Shown here: positions 11,866 through 24,028 of the stretch, one piece after another
Layout of the letters: each line of letters begins with the position of its first letter
How positions within the stretch are numbered: the stretch's first letter is position 1
From: Rosa chinensis
Taxonomy: Eukaryota > Streptophyta > Magnoliopsida > Rosales > Rosaceae
Assembly: GCF_002994745.2 (NCBI RefSeq)
Contig: NC_037093.1
Span: forward strand, 19,603,555 to 19,667,554
DNA length: 64,000 nucleotides
Direction of reading: 5' to 3'
Translations under genes and position numbers: made by a program
Notes under the pieces: model-generated
The model's database searches: none
Told to the model about the DNA's origin: nothing
Seen by the model: the letters and a program-made list of their open reading frames with translations, nothing else

Positions 11866-12867
11866 CGCAATTTCATAATGAAAATAGATTCAAAACACAA
11901 CCCCAATCAACACCTTAAATCTCGTCTCGACTTACTTTAGTTGGCACGTTCGCGCATATAGTTAGGTCGTATGAACATTTATCAGGTTGACGATCTACCA
12001 CACGCCACATGGCCAAAATTAGATTTTGAGCCAACAATAGTATATTCCTTTTGCGTAAGGATTTAAGAGTCAATTAGATACTAAAATGGATATTTTCAAA
12101 ATATGACGGTTGGAACCCAATTAAATTGAAATGCCAGGCTATCACGAGTTCACACTTATAAATTTTCATACACAAGCATGAAAAAAAAAATCTTAAACTA
12201 TACGTTTTATTTAGACTTACTGATTGTTTCTCATACATATACGTTTCATAAATATCTATTTCATGATAGTGCAAAGTCTTCGGAGTTCACTCAAGTGATG
12301 AAAGACGGTGGAAAATAACAAATATACATTTTGGCATTTTGCCCAAATTAAACTCTCATGAAGGACCTATCTTGCAAAGCAAGGCATCATCTGGCTCCGA
12401 TTACGCATGGAGCCAAAATATGTTGTTGACCTACGAATGGAGATTCTAAAAAAGCCTATAGACAGTGCCGAAGGGCACTATCTAGTTTTGTACGCGTAGT
12501 TAATAAACTGATGTAATGGATTTGGCATTTGGGTTTTATCCCGAGCTGTCCAAATTAGCGAGTCAGTCAACCACTATCTTTATATTCAACTGCATGACCA
12601 CTTGCTGCAATGGTTTTCCAAGTCGCTTGCATCATTTGCATGCTCTTTTTCTAAATGTCGGCTCCTATATGTGTCGCCATCTAGTCAAGACTCAAGACTA
12701 CACGCTTCTACTTCCAAATAATATGTTTTCGATCATTTTCCTACTTGGAGCAGCCACCTAATATATTCCTAAATCCTTCATTACGTTGCGCACTTAGAAA
12801 AAGGAGTTTGTACAAAAGGGGTAGAGAAGGCAATAGATAAGAGTTTAAATCTTTGTTATTTGATTAC
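11866..12867. other. Intergenic stretch between two MITEs
   Basis: No domain-bearing open frame is visible. The 81-aa frame at 12516-12761 and the 66-aa minus frame at 12074-12274 have no recognisable motif and lie in ordinary AT-rich sequence. Confidence 0.45.
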
Positions 12868-13045
12868 GGGTGCATAGAATAATCTATGCACCGACGGTAT
12901 AAATGACCCAACACTTATAAGATGATCTTAACTCTTGATATTTATAATTAATATTTTTATTAATAACCTAAGAGTGTATTTAATATAATCTAACCATTCA
13001 TTTATGTCGGTGCAAGTGTACGTCGGTGCAGTTAATCCTCTCCCT
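12868..13045 (+). mobile_element. Small MITE, family M1, copy 2
   Basis: The best-preserved member of the family. The left end has CTATGCACCGACGGTATAA and the right end, in reverse complement, has AACTGCACCGACGTACACTT, so TGCACCGACG is shared in inverted orientation. The AT-rich centre has no open frame. Family members at 11690 and 21411 share the ends and spacing. Confidence 0.65.
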
Positions 13046-14030
13046 TATTACGTTCCATCTTTAATTTCATTACTTCTACAATCTTCATTTTTGTATAAAA
13101 TAAGTTATAAATTTACAATGCTAAAAACAGGGACCCAACATGTCAAGTTGCACCAATCAAAAGACTAGCAATGAGAAAAATGATGTTAAGTTTGCATCGG
13201 ACACATTTCGCTCTTGATTTTTTCATTGTCTAGAATAGACGTATGCATTTATTTTCCTGGGGCACTTAATTCATTGAGATTTATTTCCTCACAAGTTGTT
13301 GGGATGTGGTGGAGCATATATATATGTTGTTATTAACAGGACTGACCATATTTGCTTTATTTTCTCCTTTGTTAAGTTCAATGATGTTGATGATGAAAGA
13401 AAATCCTTGATGATTGGTCCTACGATGTTATACAGTTTGTTGACTACAGAACAGTATTCGTAAGGCCTTCCAATCCACCATCTTCAACTTAAATAATCCC
13501 TCCATTATATTAGATTGCACCTTAAATAAAAATCAAAGTCGCCATCAAATAATCCACTATGGTTTTCTTATTTTACTATAATCCTTATTAACTGAATGAT
13601 CATTTGATTAATAGTGAAGAACTGACTACGTTCTGATGAAACACGCGCAAAATATTCAAACATATTCATGACAATGATCCCTAACAAATAGCAACATTGA
13701 TCGATACATGAGTACGTACTACAATTAGGATTTAAAAACACACCCTGGAGCTTCATCAACGTGTATAAAACATTAACTTGGAAGTTCAGTGTTTTTGATT
13801 GACAAACTTCAGTGTCAAACATTGGCCCTCAAATTAATTACCCATATTTTAGTCATGCATGCGAGTTTAATCCATTTTATTTCGTGCCAGTACGTTTTAA
13901 ATTGTGTTAGAATTGATAGCACTAATCTTAACAAAGTTAGGCTTGAGAATGGTCAAATAAGTCACCCAGCGAAACCCTATCCACAGCTACACGTAAGTCT
14001 GCATAAAACACTAACTTAGCCACCTGAAGC
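13046..14030. other. Intergenic stretch, nothing recognised
   Basis: No coding sequence could be supported. The 84-aa minus frame at 13568-13822 and the 76-aa frame at 13789-14019 overlap antisense to one another and show no known motif. Confidence 0.45.
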
Positions 14031-14290
14031 GCTGGAAACAAGCTAGAGATCCCCTAGCTATATCTTAAAGCCGCCACCACTGGCTGAGCGTAGGGGGAGA
14101 TTCCATCCTTCCAATCTATTAGCTTTGATTGGAGGCGAAAAAACCATCCCATCAGACCCAAGAATCGAGCAAACAACTTCTCAAAACTTGCCATACATCA
14201 GGACCAACAAAGATCGGAGAGACGAGAAGGTTGAGTTTGGCTTGCGAGAAAAAACCCTAACAGAGTCTAGAGAGATAATATATTATTTTT
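14031..14290 (-). mobile_element. Possible LINE 5' leader fragment (minus strand)
   Basis: Read on the minus strand, this GC-richer patch contains GTTAGGGTTTTTTCTCGC followed by a G/T-rich leader, similar in style to the start of the LINE-like element at 9346. No ends or duplication were found, so this is only a suggestion. Confidence 0.25.
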
Positions 14291-14899
14291 CTGACCGGAT
14301 CTTGGTAATCTTATTGTGTTATATTATAGTAATCTCAGGATTATCATTTTCCCTTGGTTCCTCTGGCTTATAATATGCAGTTTTGTACAGCACCATTAGT
14401 ATTAAATAGACATAATTATGGATCCTACAGAGCTTAATTGAGATATAACGTGGTCGAGTAAGCATGAACCGACTAGCCATATGAAAGATTATAATATATA
14501 ATCCCAGAGAGGATCAACTAGCTGCTAGTTAGTGGCCTTGAATCCTTGATTCAGATCCCAGTCTGTGCTAGGGTCTTACGCACGCATTTCATATTCCTTT
14601 GACAGTTTGGATTGCAGCTTTAAATACTAGAGACAGATCGAGTTACTGAATAAGAACCCTCCATCACCAAGCATATATTAATAATACTTCAAATAATGCA
14701 CTAACTTGCCCAGGTTATTAGCAGCAACAGATAGAACAAAGAGCTACTTGTTCATCGAACTTAAGTGAGAGATGCAATGTTAGAGTTTGTTTATGGTACA
14801 TTAATATATTAATAGATTAAATAGCATGTAGTAATATACTAAATATATTAATTTGATTCATAAGTAAACCGAGCTCATTATGAGGGTATTGAAGTTAGT

Positions 14900-15581
14900 G
14901 TGTCACAAGCTTGCCGGTTAATTTCTAGTCATGTTGCAGCCTTAAATCGGTTGTCTTCGGGTTGCATGTTCAATAATGTGCAGGAGCTTTGTGTCATTAA
15001 AAGAATGGGCGCTATATGCAAACCTCGTCGGGCCCCTCGAATTATTGAAGTAAACTGGTTAACCCCCCCTTTTGGTTGGATCAAAGTTAATATTGATGGT
15101 GCATGGAAATTGGACTCCAACCAGGCTGGCTATGGTGGTGTTTATAGAGACTACAAAGGCTTGGTTATAGGTGCTTTCTCTTCTACTCTTGATATCCCTA
15201 GTTCTGTGGCTGCAGAGGTCATGGCGGTCATTAAGGCTATTGAACTAGCTTGGGTTAGAGATTGGAAGTATGTATGGTTAGAGGTGGATTCTTCCCTTAT
15301 ACTTATTTTTCTCCGTTTTCCTCATCTGGTGCCTTGGAGGCTTCGTGTGCAGTGGAGCAATTGCTTGCATCGTATCTCTCAAATGCATTTCAAATCTAGC
15401 CATATCTTTCGTGAAGGCAATCAAGCTGCTGATGCCCTTGCCAACTATGGTGCTTCATCAGATGGTTTTACTTGGTGGGATTCAACTCCTGATTTTATGA
15501 TGAGTCATTGTAATAGGGACCATTTAGGTCTTCCTAATTTTCGTTTTCGTTAATTTGTTTTCTTTTGTTAAAAAAAAAAAA
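14900..15581 (+). pseudogene. LINE ORF2 C-terminus: RNase H-like domain (RVT_3), 5' truncated
   Basis: A 217-codon frame holds the C-terminal RNase H-like domain of a plant L1-type LINE or a derived RNase H protein. Visible landmarks are NIDGAW near residue 66, GGVYRD near residue 79, AEVMAVIKAIELAW near residues 104-117, LEVDSS near residue 126, and the closing REGNQAADALANYG near residue 171. These correspond to the usual D-G-A, E, D-S and final D positions of this fold. A short tail with TWWDSTPDF and a stop at 15551-15553 follow, then a 13-A run near 15570-15582, as expected for a LINE 3' end. Reverse transcriptase and endonuclease are missing upstream, so it is a 5'-truncated copy. A second, more damaged relative sits at 22380. 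Expression as a domesticated RNase H protein is possible but unsupported. Confidence 0.8.
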
Positions 15582-15674
15582 ATCTATTCAAACTGATGGG
15601 GGAGGGGAGTTTAATAAGAAAGCTTTTAGGAATTTTCTTGATCAAAAGGGTATGGGACGATTTGGGAAAACAGT

Positions 15675-15770
15675 ATGGGCTGGGATAAGTTATGGGGTCT
15701 GAAAGTGGTGAACAAAATCAAGGTTTTCTATCTTATGGCTTGCTTGCTATGAAAAAAAAAAAACCGACTT
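15675..15770 (+). pseudogene. LINE zinc-binding (zf-RVT) fragment
   Basis: A 25-codon frame beginning at 15675 reads MGWDKLWGLKVVNKIKVF and then breaks. The pattern W-x-x-L-W-x-L-K-V-x-x-K-I-K-V-F matches the zf-RVT linker that normally lies upstream of the RNase H-like domain in plant LINEs. Here it lies downstream of one, so it comes from a separate truncated insertion. A 12-A run follows near 15750. Confidence 0.6.
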
Positions 15771-15965
15771 CATGCATTAATAGATTAGTTTTGGACTACA
15801 CTATTAAATTTTGTATCGTACCATTCTACCTTTCTATTAATGTTTATTTGATATACAGTACACTGATAAACCATAAAACTTCCCTACATTGTTATATACT
15901 ATCTTGGCAGCAATTAACTGTACCGTACAGAATAAATTAATTAAGAAGATTAGGGTGTGTGTGTA

Positions 15966-16353
15966 TACAGTCCGGCTACGGTGCGGACCGTACGGATTTC
16001 CTGTTTTCCCCTATTTTCCAATCACATATTTTGATTTTAACCGTTTAATTTTTAGGTCCTAATGTATAGATCATTTCTACAAAATTTTAGCCAATTTGGT
16101 GATCGTTAAGGCATCAAAAACTGCAAATTACAACAATGTACATGAACGGTTCCAGTTCGACAGATTCGGTTCTTTTGTATAAATTGCAGTTTTTGATGCC
16201 TTAACGATCACTATATTGGCTGAAATTTTGTAGAGATGATCTATATATTAGGATATAAAAATTGAACGGTTACGATCAAAATATGTGATTGAAAAATGGG
16301 TGAAAATCGGACATCCATACCAAAATTTATGTACGGACGTTCGCACCTGATAA
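15966..16353. repeat. Fold-back element: long inverted repeat hairpin
   Basis: About 165 bp on the left (15966-16130) pair with about 170 bp on the right (16181-16353) around a loop of some 50 bases. The inner 120 bp match very well: both arms carry AACTGC-type ends with GATCGTTAAGGCATCAAAAA and CAATCACATATTTTGAT. The outer 40 bp are weaker. No open frame is present. This is a fold-back MITE; transcription would give a long hairpin RNA. Confidence 0.8.
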
Positions 16354-16359
16354 AAATCC

Positions 16360-16397
<38 letters not shown>

Positions 16398-16402
16398 CAT
16401 TT
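16360..16402. repeat. (TA)n and (CA)n microsatellites
   Basis: An alternating TA run of about 28 bases is followed by a short CA run, directly beside the fold-back element. Confidence 0.9.
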
Positions 16403-16824
16403 TGCTGGGAAGATTAAGGTATGCTTTGACAACGAACATGATAAATTAGTAATTATATTGAACGTGGCCACGTGGGTACTTATCTTTGTTTAATTATTGT
16501 ACCTTGAGTCCAGGACATGATGACTAATATATATTTATATTACACGTAAGTAGGTTTAAGAGTTTAATATGATGATGAATTTGGAAACGCACAAAAAGCA
16601 AGATTATAATGTGGATACCATATCTGTAATGATCTTCAGGTGACTGCACTAGTTTGACACTTGGTGGCGTTCACGCATTGTATTTGCACGCGCAACAGTA
16701 TCACACCTGTTATGTGATGGAGGAAATCGACATCGAGATAAAATTTTGCACGTTATAACTTAAAAGATTGGGAGTTGATGCCGATTATGATCGGTTAATA
16801 TTAATTAATTAGTACTATTAAGTT

Positions 16825-17780
16825 TTTTTTTTTTGAGAAAATTGTTAACTCATTGCATTGATAAGCGAAATTACAAATAATGACTCATCCCTGTGAGACT
16901 GTCAAAAGAGTCATTATCTAAGTAATTCAACATTTTTAAAGATCATGAAGCTCAACCAAAACTACCCTAAAGCATCCATGAGAATCAAAGGGGCACAGAT
17001 GTTACGGACATTTTTGGTGACATTTCTCCTATGAACTCCTTCCCCAAAGGAAACGGAGTCCTTACAACATAATAATAGTAAAAGATAAATAAAATCCAAA
17101 CCCATAAAAATAGGCCCGGACCCAAACAAGAAACCCTAGTAGATGGAAGCCCAAAAGAGTACCAAGCCCAGCTGGACTTGATGAGGCCACCCAACCACTT
17201 GGGCACCCCAGCCATCAGCCGCCAACCACCAGTCTTCCTCCCTGCAACGACGCCGATCGACAACTGACCCAGCAGTTCACCATAACCTTCGCCGCAATCC
17301 AACCCAGGCCAAGGTAGTAGACGTCGCCACCTCCGTCACAATCCTCGACTGCCAGCAACAGAGGACGAGAATCCAGCCCAGGCCACCGCCCGAAGCTTCA
17401 ATCTGCACCCCGACCGGCCGCGACCACCAGATCTTCCTACTCAGACAGCACCAAGCATCGAGACCCTGGGACCATCACCGATCCAGATTGCCCAAGAACA
17501 CATCCCACCGCCGCTACCTTGTGCGGTCCAAAACGACCATCGCTGCTGCCAAAGCACACGACCCCAACCAGGAAAACAAGAAGCAAAATTTTGAGAAGCC
17601 GACAACGAGGAGCCCCGCCACCTTCAATCCCTCGTCGACCAGATGAGAGGGAAATCCTCTTTCCTCCAGCCCAACTTGCAGAATCGCCGCCAAGAGGCCA
17701 TGACCTCCACCCACCTCTCATAGAGAGTAACCAAAGCATTTTTTTTATCCTCCTATGATGTTTGTAAACCAAATGATCAT
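16825..17780 (-). mobile_element. LINE-like non-LTR retroposon, antisense, with 17-bp TSD
   Basis: The insertion is bounded by the perfect 17-bp duplication ATTAGTACTATTAAGTT (16808-16824 and 17781-17797). The left edge is a T run, which is the poly(A) tail on the minus strand, so the element lies on that strand. It has a GC-rich 5' leader coding short Gly/Trp/Val-rich frames (111 and 105 aa) and an AT-rich 3' end. Reverse transcriptase is absent, as in the 9346 element. A long TSD plus poly(A) demonstrates target-primed reverse transcription. The exact TSD suggests a fairly young insertion. Confidence 0.85.
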
Positions 17781-17797
17781 ATTAGTACTATTAAGTT

Positions 17798-19014
17798 GGT
17801 ATCCGGCATCACAGTAAATATTTTATTTCTCTGACTTTTACACTTTAAATACTTGTATCTCTATATTTTTACTTTTATCACAAGTGCGTTTTGTACTCTC
17901 CAATTTTAATTAATGTAGTCTAACAGACCTTATTATTTTATCAACCATTCTTGCTTATAATGTAATTTTGCAGGGAAGGTCAAGTTCACAACATCACAAA
18001 AGATGGTAAACTAGAGCAACGTTAGCAATTAACAAAATAAAGCTGATAATTGGTAAGATTGATTAAAACTAGTGAGTATATATAAATGGGTACATGTGAC
18101 AAAATTAGAAATGGTTGAGGTACAAAGAATTTAACTTGTAAATGTTAACGAGGTTAAATGAAATTAGATCTTTATATAAATTTGTATTTTTGCAAATATA
18201 TATAATTTATAAAAGAAGAGTCAAACACCAAAAGCTTTGCTCGTAAAGATAACAATGGGCAAGAGTAGGATAGATTTAAAGCTCATTTACGTGTAAACGT
18301 ATAAGTAAGGTGAATGCGTGTTTATAATATATTAACCTATTTACCCATTTAATTAATTTATCAATTAATTATGCTCAATTGTCATTAAAATCTCATTTAT
18401 TTTAATAATAATTGAATATAACTGAGTAGCTCCTGTTAGGATAAAACATAATTTAATAACAAATGGTCATATGCCAAATTTATTTTAATTACTAATATTC
18501 TAGGAAGAAATTTGTAACATGATCCCCATTTTTGATTACATGCAAATTTACAGAATCATTGTCTTTTTTTTTTTTTCTAGTTTTATTGCACTATAGTTAA
18601 GCACAAGTGGTGCTACAGCCTTCTATAGTACTTCTCTTCTTTCTTTTTTCTTTAAAATGAACATAGTTCTTAAAAATAGTAATATAATGAAGAAAATATA
18701 TAGTGGATGACTGGATGTGGTCCAAGAGTACTCGTCTTTGTCATTTAAATCCATGTGATCCTTATAAGGTAACATGCATGTTACATGTATTGAATGCTTG
18801 AGTAATCTAATCCCTATCCAATACCCAATTACCCAATATGGTTCATTACCATTATCATAACCATCGATCTATCTATCTGTACTGTACTGTACTGTAAAAC
18901 TGAGGCAAGAATTTTGATGTCAAAAGTATTCGAAAATGAGTTGTCTATAATGTTCTTTAAAACAAAAAACAAAAACTCATACTAAATCATTCAAAAATAT
19001 TATTATGGTAATTG
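17798..19014. other. AT-rich intergenic stretch
   Basis: No coding sequence, paired repeat or RNA gene was recognised. A short CTGTA microsatellite-like run is visible near 18879-18896. Confidence 0.5.
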
Positions 19015-19022
19015 GTAAAAGA

Positions 19023-19750
19023 GCTTCTATTCATACCTTCAAAATCTCTCTATTTTCCAAATTATAGTTGACTTTGTCAACTCATGCCAAATTACCAATA
19101 AAGACACAAAAGAGGGAAAAAAAAACTTTTTTTTTAATAATTCTTTTTTAACCCCACCCCACTCCTCCCCCATGGTGTCAGTGAGGTCTGAAACTGTGAC
19201 ATCCACGATATTGGTTATCTTAGATAACCAAAAGCTCACAGCTCACAGGGAAAAAAAAAGAAAAAAAAGTCACTTCTTACTTTTACAAACAATATGTTTC
19301 GATGTGGCAATTCACAAAATTCTAAGCTGTGCATTGCCTATTATATTGCTGCTTGCGCTTTTTTTCCAACTCGAAACAATTAGTAAATATGTGTCTCTCT
19401 CCAAGCTAAGCAGCATTATGTTGGACCGGCTTTGGAACACCATGACCATTTTCAGTACGGGCATCTGTACGTAAATCATAATTAAGTGATGAAAACTTTG
19501 TATCAAAAAACTCAGTTTAATTAAAAAGTTTGAGAATTGGGAGTAATATCTAAACATCTCAGATAGCAGTATACCAACGTGCTTCTAAATTCAATTAATT
19601 TAATGAAAAATACTGTATTGATTACCAACTGGAGAGTTTTTTTTTTTTTTTTTTTTGAGCACCTTAATTTTATGAAGTGTAAAATAGGATTGTGAAATTT
19701 TCAAAAATTGAAAGAGGTTCGACTACTGATTTTGGAGGTATGAATAGAAC
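19023..19750. mobile_element. hAT-like non-autonomous element, 728 bp
   Basis: The left end reads GCTTCTATTCATACCTTC and the right end, in reverse complement, GTTCTATTCATACCTCC. The flanks share the 8-bp word GTAAAAGA (19015-19022 and 19751-19758). An 8-bp duplication points to hAT. The interior has A/T homopolymers, including a 22-T run near 19637, and no transposase. A related right terminus appears near 21175-21205. Confidence 0.65.
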
Positions 19751-20178
19751 GTAAAAGAAGAAGCTTTTATTGATTTTATTGGACGATGGGCATTGTAGGA
19801 AAATTAGGGAGGTATAGATAATTTTTATATTTTAGACAATTTTTCATAATGGAAATATAATTTATCTTTGAACTTTGAAACTATATTAAAGAATACTATT
19901 AATGTTTTTTTTTTTTGTTGAGAAGAAATATTAATGTTAAAGAAAAAAAATATATTAGCACATTGAGAAGAAATAACAGTATTAATGAAAAAAAAAGAAT
20001 TTAGAAAAAAAATAGCACGTTGCTGCTAATAGTATTCAAACTAGGGACCAGCCTCACCCAAATATATGCCTCAACCACTACATCATGACAATATTCAATG
20101 CTAAAGATGAAACTAGTTATATATATAACAAAATATCACTAGGCCACGGGACCCACAGTGCCCCAACGTGGCTCTGCC

Positions 20179-20775
20179 TAGGGCTGTCAATGGGTCGTGT
20201 AGGGTTGGGTTCGTGTCGGGTCAAAATATTTGTCGTGTCCCAAGATACAAACTCAAACCTAACCCATTTAATAATCGTGTCAAAAATTTAAACCCAAACC
20301 CAACCTATTTATTAAATGGGTTACCCGTTTCCAACCCGCTTAACCCATTTAATAAATAGGTCACGTCGTGTTAGACAAAATGATTATTTAAGGGTTAACA
20401 ATGTGACCCATTTAACTAAAAAAATGCACAAATTGATTAAATTCACTAAAAACTCCACAAGACGAAGAATATAAATAATTATATATAATTCATAAATAAT
20501 TAAACCCAATTATTATAAAGCAAAATATTTCAAATTGTCTATTCTTATGATCAAATACTCCCAACATCCAAAATTTCAAGAAGAAGTATAGCATAATCGG
20601 GTTAAACAGGTTCACTTCATGTTGGCGGGTTGACCCGTGGCCAACCCATTTATTAAATGGATCATGGCGGGTTAACCCACAGCCGACCCGCTTTTTAATC
20701 GTGCGGGTTCAACCCGCTTGATTTCGTCCTGGTTTCGAGTCTTGTTATTGGGTCGTGTCAGAATTGATAGCCTTA
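20179..20775. mobile_element. hAT-type MITE, family H1, copy 1 (597 bp)
   Basis: The element begins TAGGGCTGTCAATGGG and ends ATTGATAGCCTTA, a slightly mutated inverted repeat. The sequence is closely related along its whole length to the copy at 60168-60763. Flanks here (GCTCTGCC and TCCGCCCC) do not form a clean 8-bp duplication, so this copy is probably older or rearranged. Subterminal GGGTT/AACCC motifs are dense. There is no coding capacity; small frames such as 20085-20291 are not genes. Confidence 0.78.
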
Positions 20776-21061
20776 TCCGCCCCTGAAGTGAACCAACGAC
20801 ACCAACTAAAATGAACTCTTCTTAGATTCATGAAAATTCCAACTGTTTTGACAGCCCTGCAGTCAAAGTAAAAAACTTCAATCTTAACTGCATGTAAGAA
20901 CAAAGCGGCGAGCCTCTCTCATTCCAAAACAAGAAGCAATTTTGCTACTAATGCCTAGCGGCCTAGAATCCAAGAATCCCAATTTGGGATCATCACGAAT
21001 CCTAAGTTGCATACTTTGATTCATGGTCAAGGATTCCGAGGCTATCATCTTTAAAAAAAAA

Positions 21062-21210
21062 AAAATTATTGATTTTATTGGACGATGGGTATTGTGGGAA
21101 AGCTAGGGAGATGTAGATAGCATACTGGTTATTTATAAAAGTAAGTTGGAGGTCTGTTAAGTGGAGATGTTCAAATGCTAATTTTGAAAGTATGAATAGA
21201 AACTCCCTTA
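21062..21210. repeat. Partial repeat related to 19720-19820
   Basis: The segment TTGATTTTATTGGACGATGG and the following 30 bases also occur, slightly changed, near 19770. A TTTGAAAGTATGAATAGAA terminus near 21183 resembles the right end of the 19023-19750 element. This is probably a fragment of the same family with its left end lost. Confidence 0.5.
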
Positions 21211-21410
21211 TGGTAAAACGAAAGAGCATAAATATAAAAAAGTTGAAGAAGTTGGTACAAAAAAACTTTCATATTTTTTTTATCTTTTTAACAATAACAA
21301 GTACATCGCACAAATATAAGGCTAATAATAGATAAATCACCGTCCATGCTGCTATTAGTTAAACCGAATATGACACATCAGTTAATATGCTGCTATCACA
21401 TATTAAAAAT

Positions 21411-21595
21411 GGAGGGAAGATTCAGAACACCGACATGCACTTGCACCAACATGAATTGATGGCTAAATAACATTAAACACACTATATAGTTATTAAAAAA
21501 ATGTTGACTATAAATACCAGTAGCTAAGATAATCTAATAAATACTGAGTCATTTACACCGCCGATGCATAGAAGAATTTCCATTAAAAATGAGGT
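21411..21595 (-). mobile_element. Small MITE, family M1, copy 3 (inverted)
   Basis: In reverse orientation this shares the terminal words of the copies at 11690 and 12868: CACCGACATGCACTTGCACC at the left and CACCGCCGATGCATAG at the right. It is non-coding. Confidence 0.62.
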
Positions 21596-22379
21596 CTTAA
21601 TTTGTACCATATGCCTCTACTTCTTCAGAAAGGAAATATACAACATTCCTTACTTGATCACAATTCCAATCCTAATGATTACAATTGTCCTTGATTTTTA
21701 GAAGTGGGGTTTACATTTTGACGAATATCCATGGCCAATGTTTCACCCAAAGAAAACATAAAATGGGATATCTATTATAGATATTAAGGAAACGATTCAA
21801 TTAGCTAGGCTATATGCCTACAAAAATTTAATTTGATGTTAACACCCAACAACAACATTAATGGCAACGATTTTTTCATCCTTGAGTGGGAGGTGCTAAG
21901 GTGGGCAGTATGTCTCCTGCCTCAAACTAGATGAAACATTGAAACTTATGACATCTCTTTTATGTTGACATCATGTACATACGTAGTATTCATCTGAAAC
22001 ACTCACTCTTGGCAAATATCACCCTTATATTGCATAGCAAAACTCGTAAAACCAAGTAATTAATATAAACTAACAAAAACACCTTATTCTTGAAGGAAAA
22101 ATTGGCTATCAACCAAACATAACCACAATATAGTCTAATAAACCAAACTACAATAATTAATTTTCATTTTTCAAGTCACTCTCTTTTTAAAGATTATTTT
22201 GTAAGAAAAAAATCTTCTTTTTTCTTCTTCAGCGAAATACGTACATTAGATTCATAATTCATTCATATGGAGGGAAACCTACCAAAATATAGATTACTAA
22301 AATAGTTTGACCATTCTTTGGAGGTTGCATAATACGTGGCTAAATGAACGTCTCGTACGTAGCTCGTCAATCTCATATT

Positions 22380-22700
22380 CATATTTCTCATGGGGAGGAC
22401 AATGTCCCTTCTGATATTTTGGCTAGATATGGTGCACTACGTACATGCAGGTAAAACATGGTGGGATTCCAGTCCTCCCTTTCTTGTTTCATCCATTGGT
22501 TATGATTTCTCTGCTAGAGTGCCATGTCGGTTCTCTTAGCGTTGATTTCTTTCTTGTTTTGTACTTCTGTTTTCTCCACGTTGGTTCTTGTATTTGTGAT
22601 TTGGAACTGAGGATCCACTCATCATATTTTTGTAATTTTCTGAGGTGGTTTTGGACTACTCTTTCGCCCTCTCCTTTTGTAATTTTTATTCAAACTTCAA
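22380..22700 (+). pseudogene. LINE 3' end: RNase H-like domain C-terminus, frameshifted
   Basis: The frame from 22380 reads HISHGEDNVPSDILARYGAL, the closing motif of the LINE RNase H-like domain. After a short disruption, another frame reads TWWDSSPPFL and ends at a stop near 22540. Both pieces align with the C-terminus of the 14900-15553 copy (REGNQAADALANYG, then TWWDSTPDF). A T-rich 3' untranslated region follows to about 22700. The copy is 5' truncated. The 105-aa frame at 22445-22762 is out of phase with the real coding trace. Confidence 0.72.
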
Positions 22701-23090
22701 TAAAATCTCTAATCGGCGGTAAATTCATAGGTGTAATAGTTCTGTTTGGGTTGTGTGAGTAGACTGATGCAGATACAGCTTTTGAGTTTATGGGCGAACA
22801 ATAAAAGACATATTTCTTATTTACCTTTTAAAAGGGAAGTATATTTATGTTGTCATTTAATTGCTTTTTCTATTAAGTTACAGGGACTAAGTAAATTGTG
22901 TTATTTCTGTAGGTTCTAGTAGGGTTTGGCTCGCAAGCACAAAAGATTGACCTTTTCTTAGGATTCAGTGGTAATGTCAGTTTCTCCTAGCTCAAGGATT
23001 CTCTCTGCTCCTTCTTTATTTTATTTTTTTCTCTCACACCCTCTTTTCAGATTGTTCGCGATATTTCAAAGATTTTCAAGGCTCAGAGAT
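22700..23090. other. Intergenic, nothing recognised
   Basis: No coding region, repeat pair or RNA gene could be supported between the LINE fragment and the repeat-rich region that follows. Confidence 0.4.
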
Positions 23091-23426
23091 TAATCCGCTA
23101 GGGGTCCAGACGGCACCCGCGATTACCCTGATCTGCAGGATTAACCCCTACACCATCGAAAAGTGCACCGGGTTGCCACACCATAAACCTGGTAACCTTT
23201 TGAAAGCTTGTATAAGTAAACTCAAAGACAAAAAAACCACACAACTCACACGAATAACGAGAAAAACCTTTCAACTCGAAAAAAATAACTCACACCAAAA
23301 TCACGAGAAATCCACCGATTCAATTTAAGGAAGCAACAGACACAAATCTCGAGGAAAACCTTTCAACTCAAGGAATGAAACACACACCATAATTCCTTAA
23401 AACCCCAATATTCTTTTTCCAAAAGA

Positions 23427-23629
23427 AACAATACAAGCCACACCGTGACAAAATCATATAAAATGTTAACCTAACAAATTAATATGAAAATCCGGTCCAA
23501 CTTGGACAATAAAACTCAAAGAAGCAACTCACGCAATGAATCATTCCAAAACTCAACAACTTTTCCCAAAAGGACAATACAGCAAGTCACCCGTGACAAA
23601 ATCATATAAAATACTAACCTAACAAATTA
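23427..23629. repeat. Imperfect direct repeat, period about 147 bp
   Basis: Two copies of a ~55-bp segment containing GTGACAAAATCATATAAAAT and TAACCTAACAAATTA start at about 23427 and 23573. Confidence 0.75.
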
Positions 23630-23831
23630 AATATGATACTCTAGTCCAACCTGAACAAAAATGTATATCCAGGAGTCATAAGTAACCTACTTAGATCCAT
23701 GAGATATGATGACATACAGATTAGAGCTCTAATTGATTGTAACCATTCACCCAGCCAAAGGCGTGATTCCCAATATACATGCCTAAGGTCACAACCTACA
23801 ACCCCGGATCCTTAGGCAAACCTGACCCTTA

Positions 23832-24028
23832 GATCAAAACATCAAATTAGTCACACTGGACCCAAAATGTTACCTAAATCTCAAAATAAGAAATCACAAC
23901 CTGTGACTTCCAAATCCTCAAACCACCGGTCGTCAGATCAAAACATTTAAAATGGTCACACTGAACCTGAAAATATTACCCAAAACTCAAAGGAGACATC
24001 ACAACCTGTGACTCCCAAATCCTCAAAC
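23832..24028. repeat. Imperfect direct repeat, period about 104 bp
   Basis: Two ~92-bp copies both start GATCAAAACAT and end CCAAATCCTCAAAC, with ATCACAACCTGTGACT inside. They begin at about 23832 and 23936. Confidence 0.78.
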
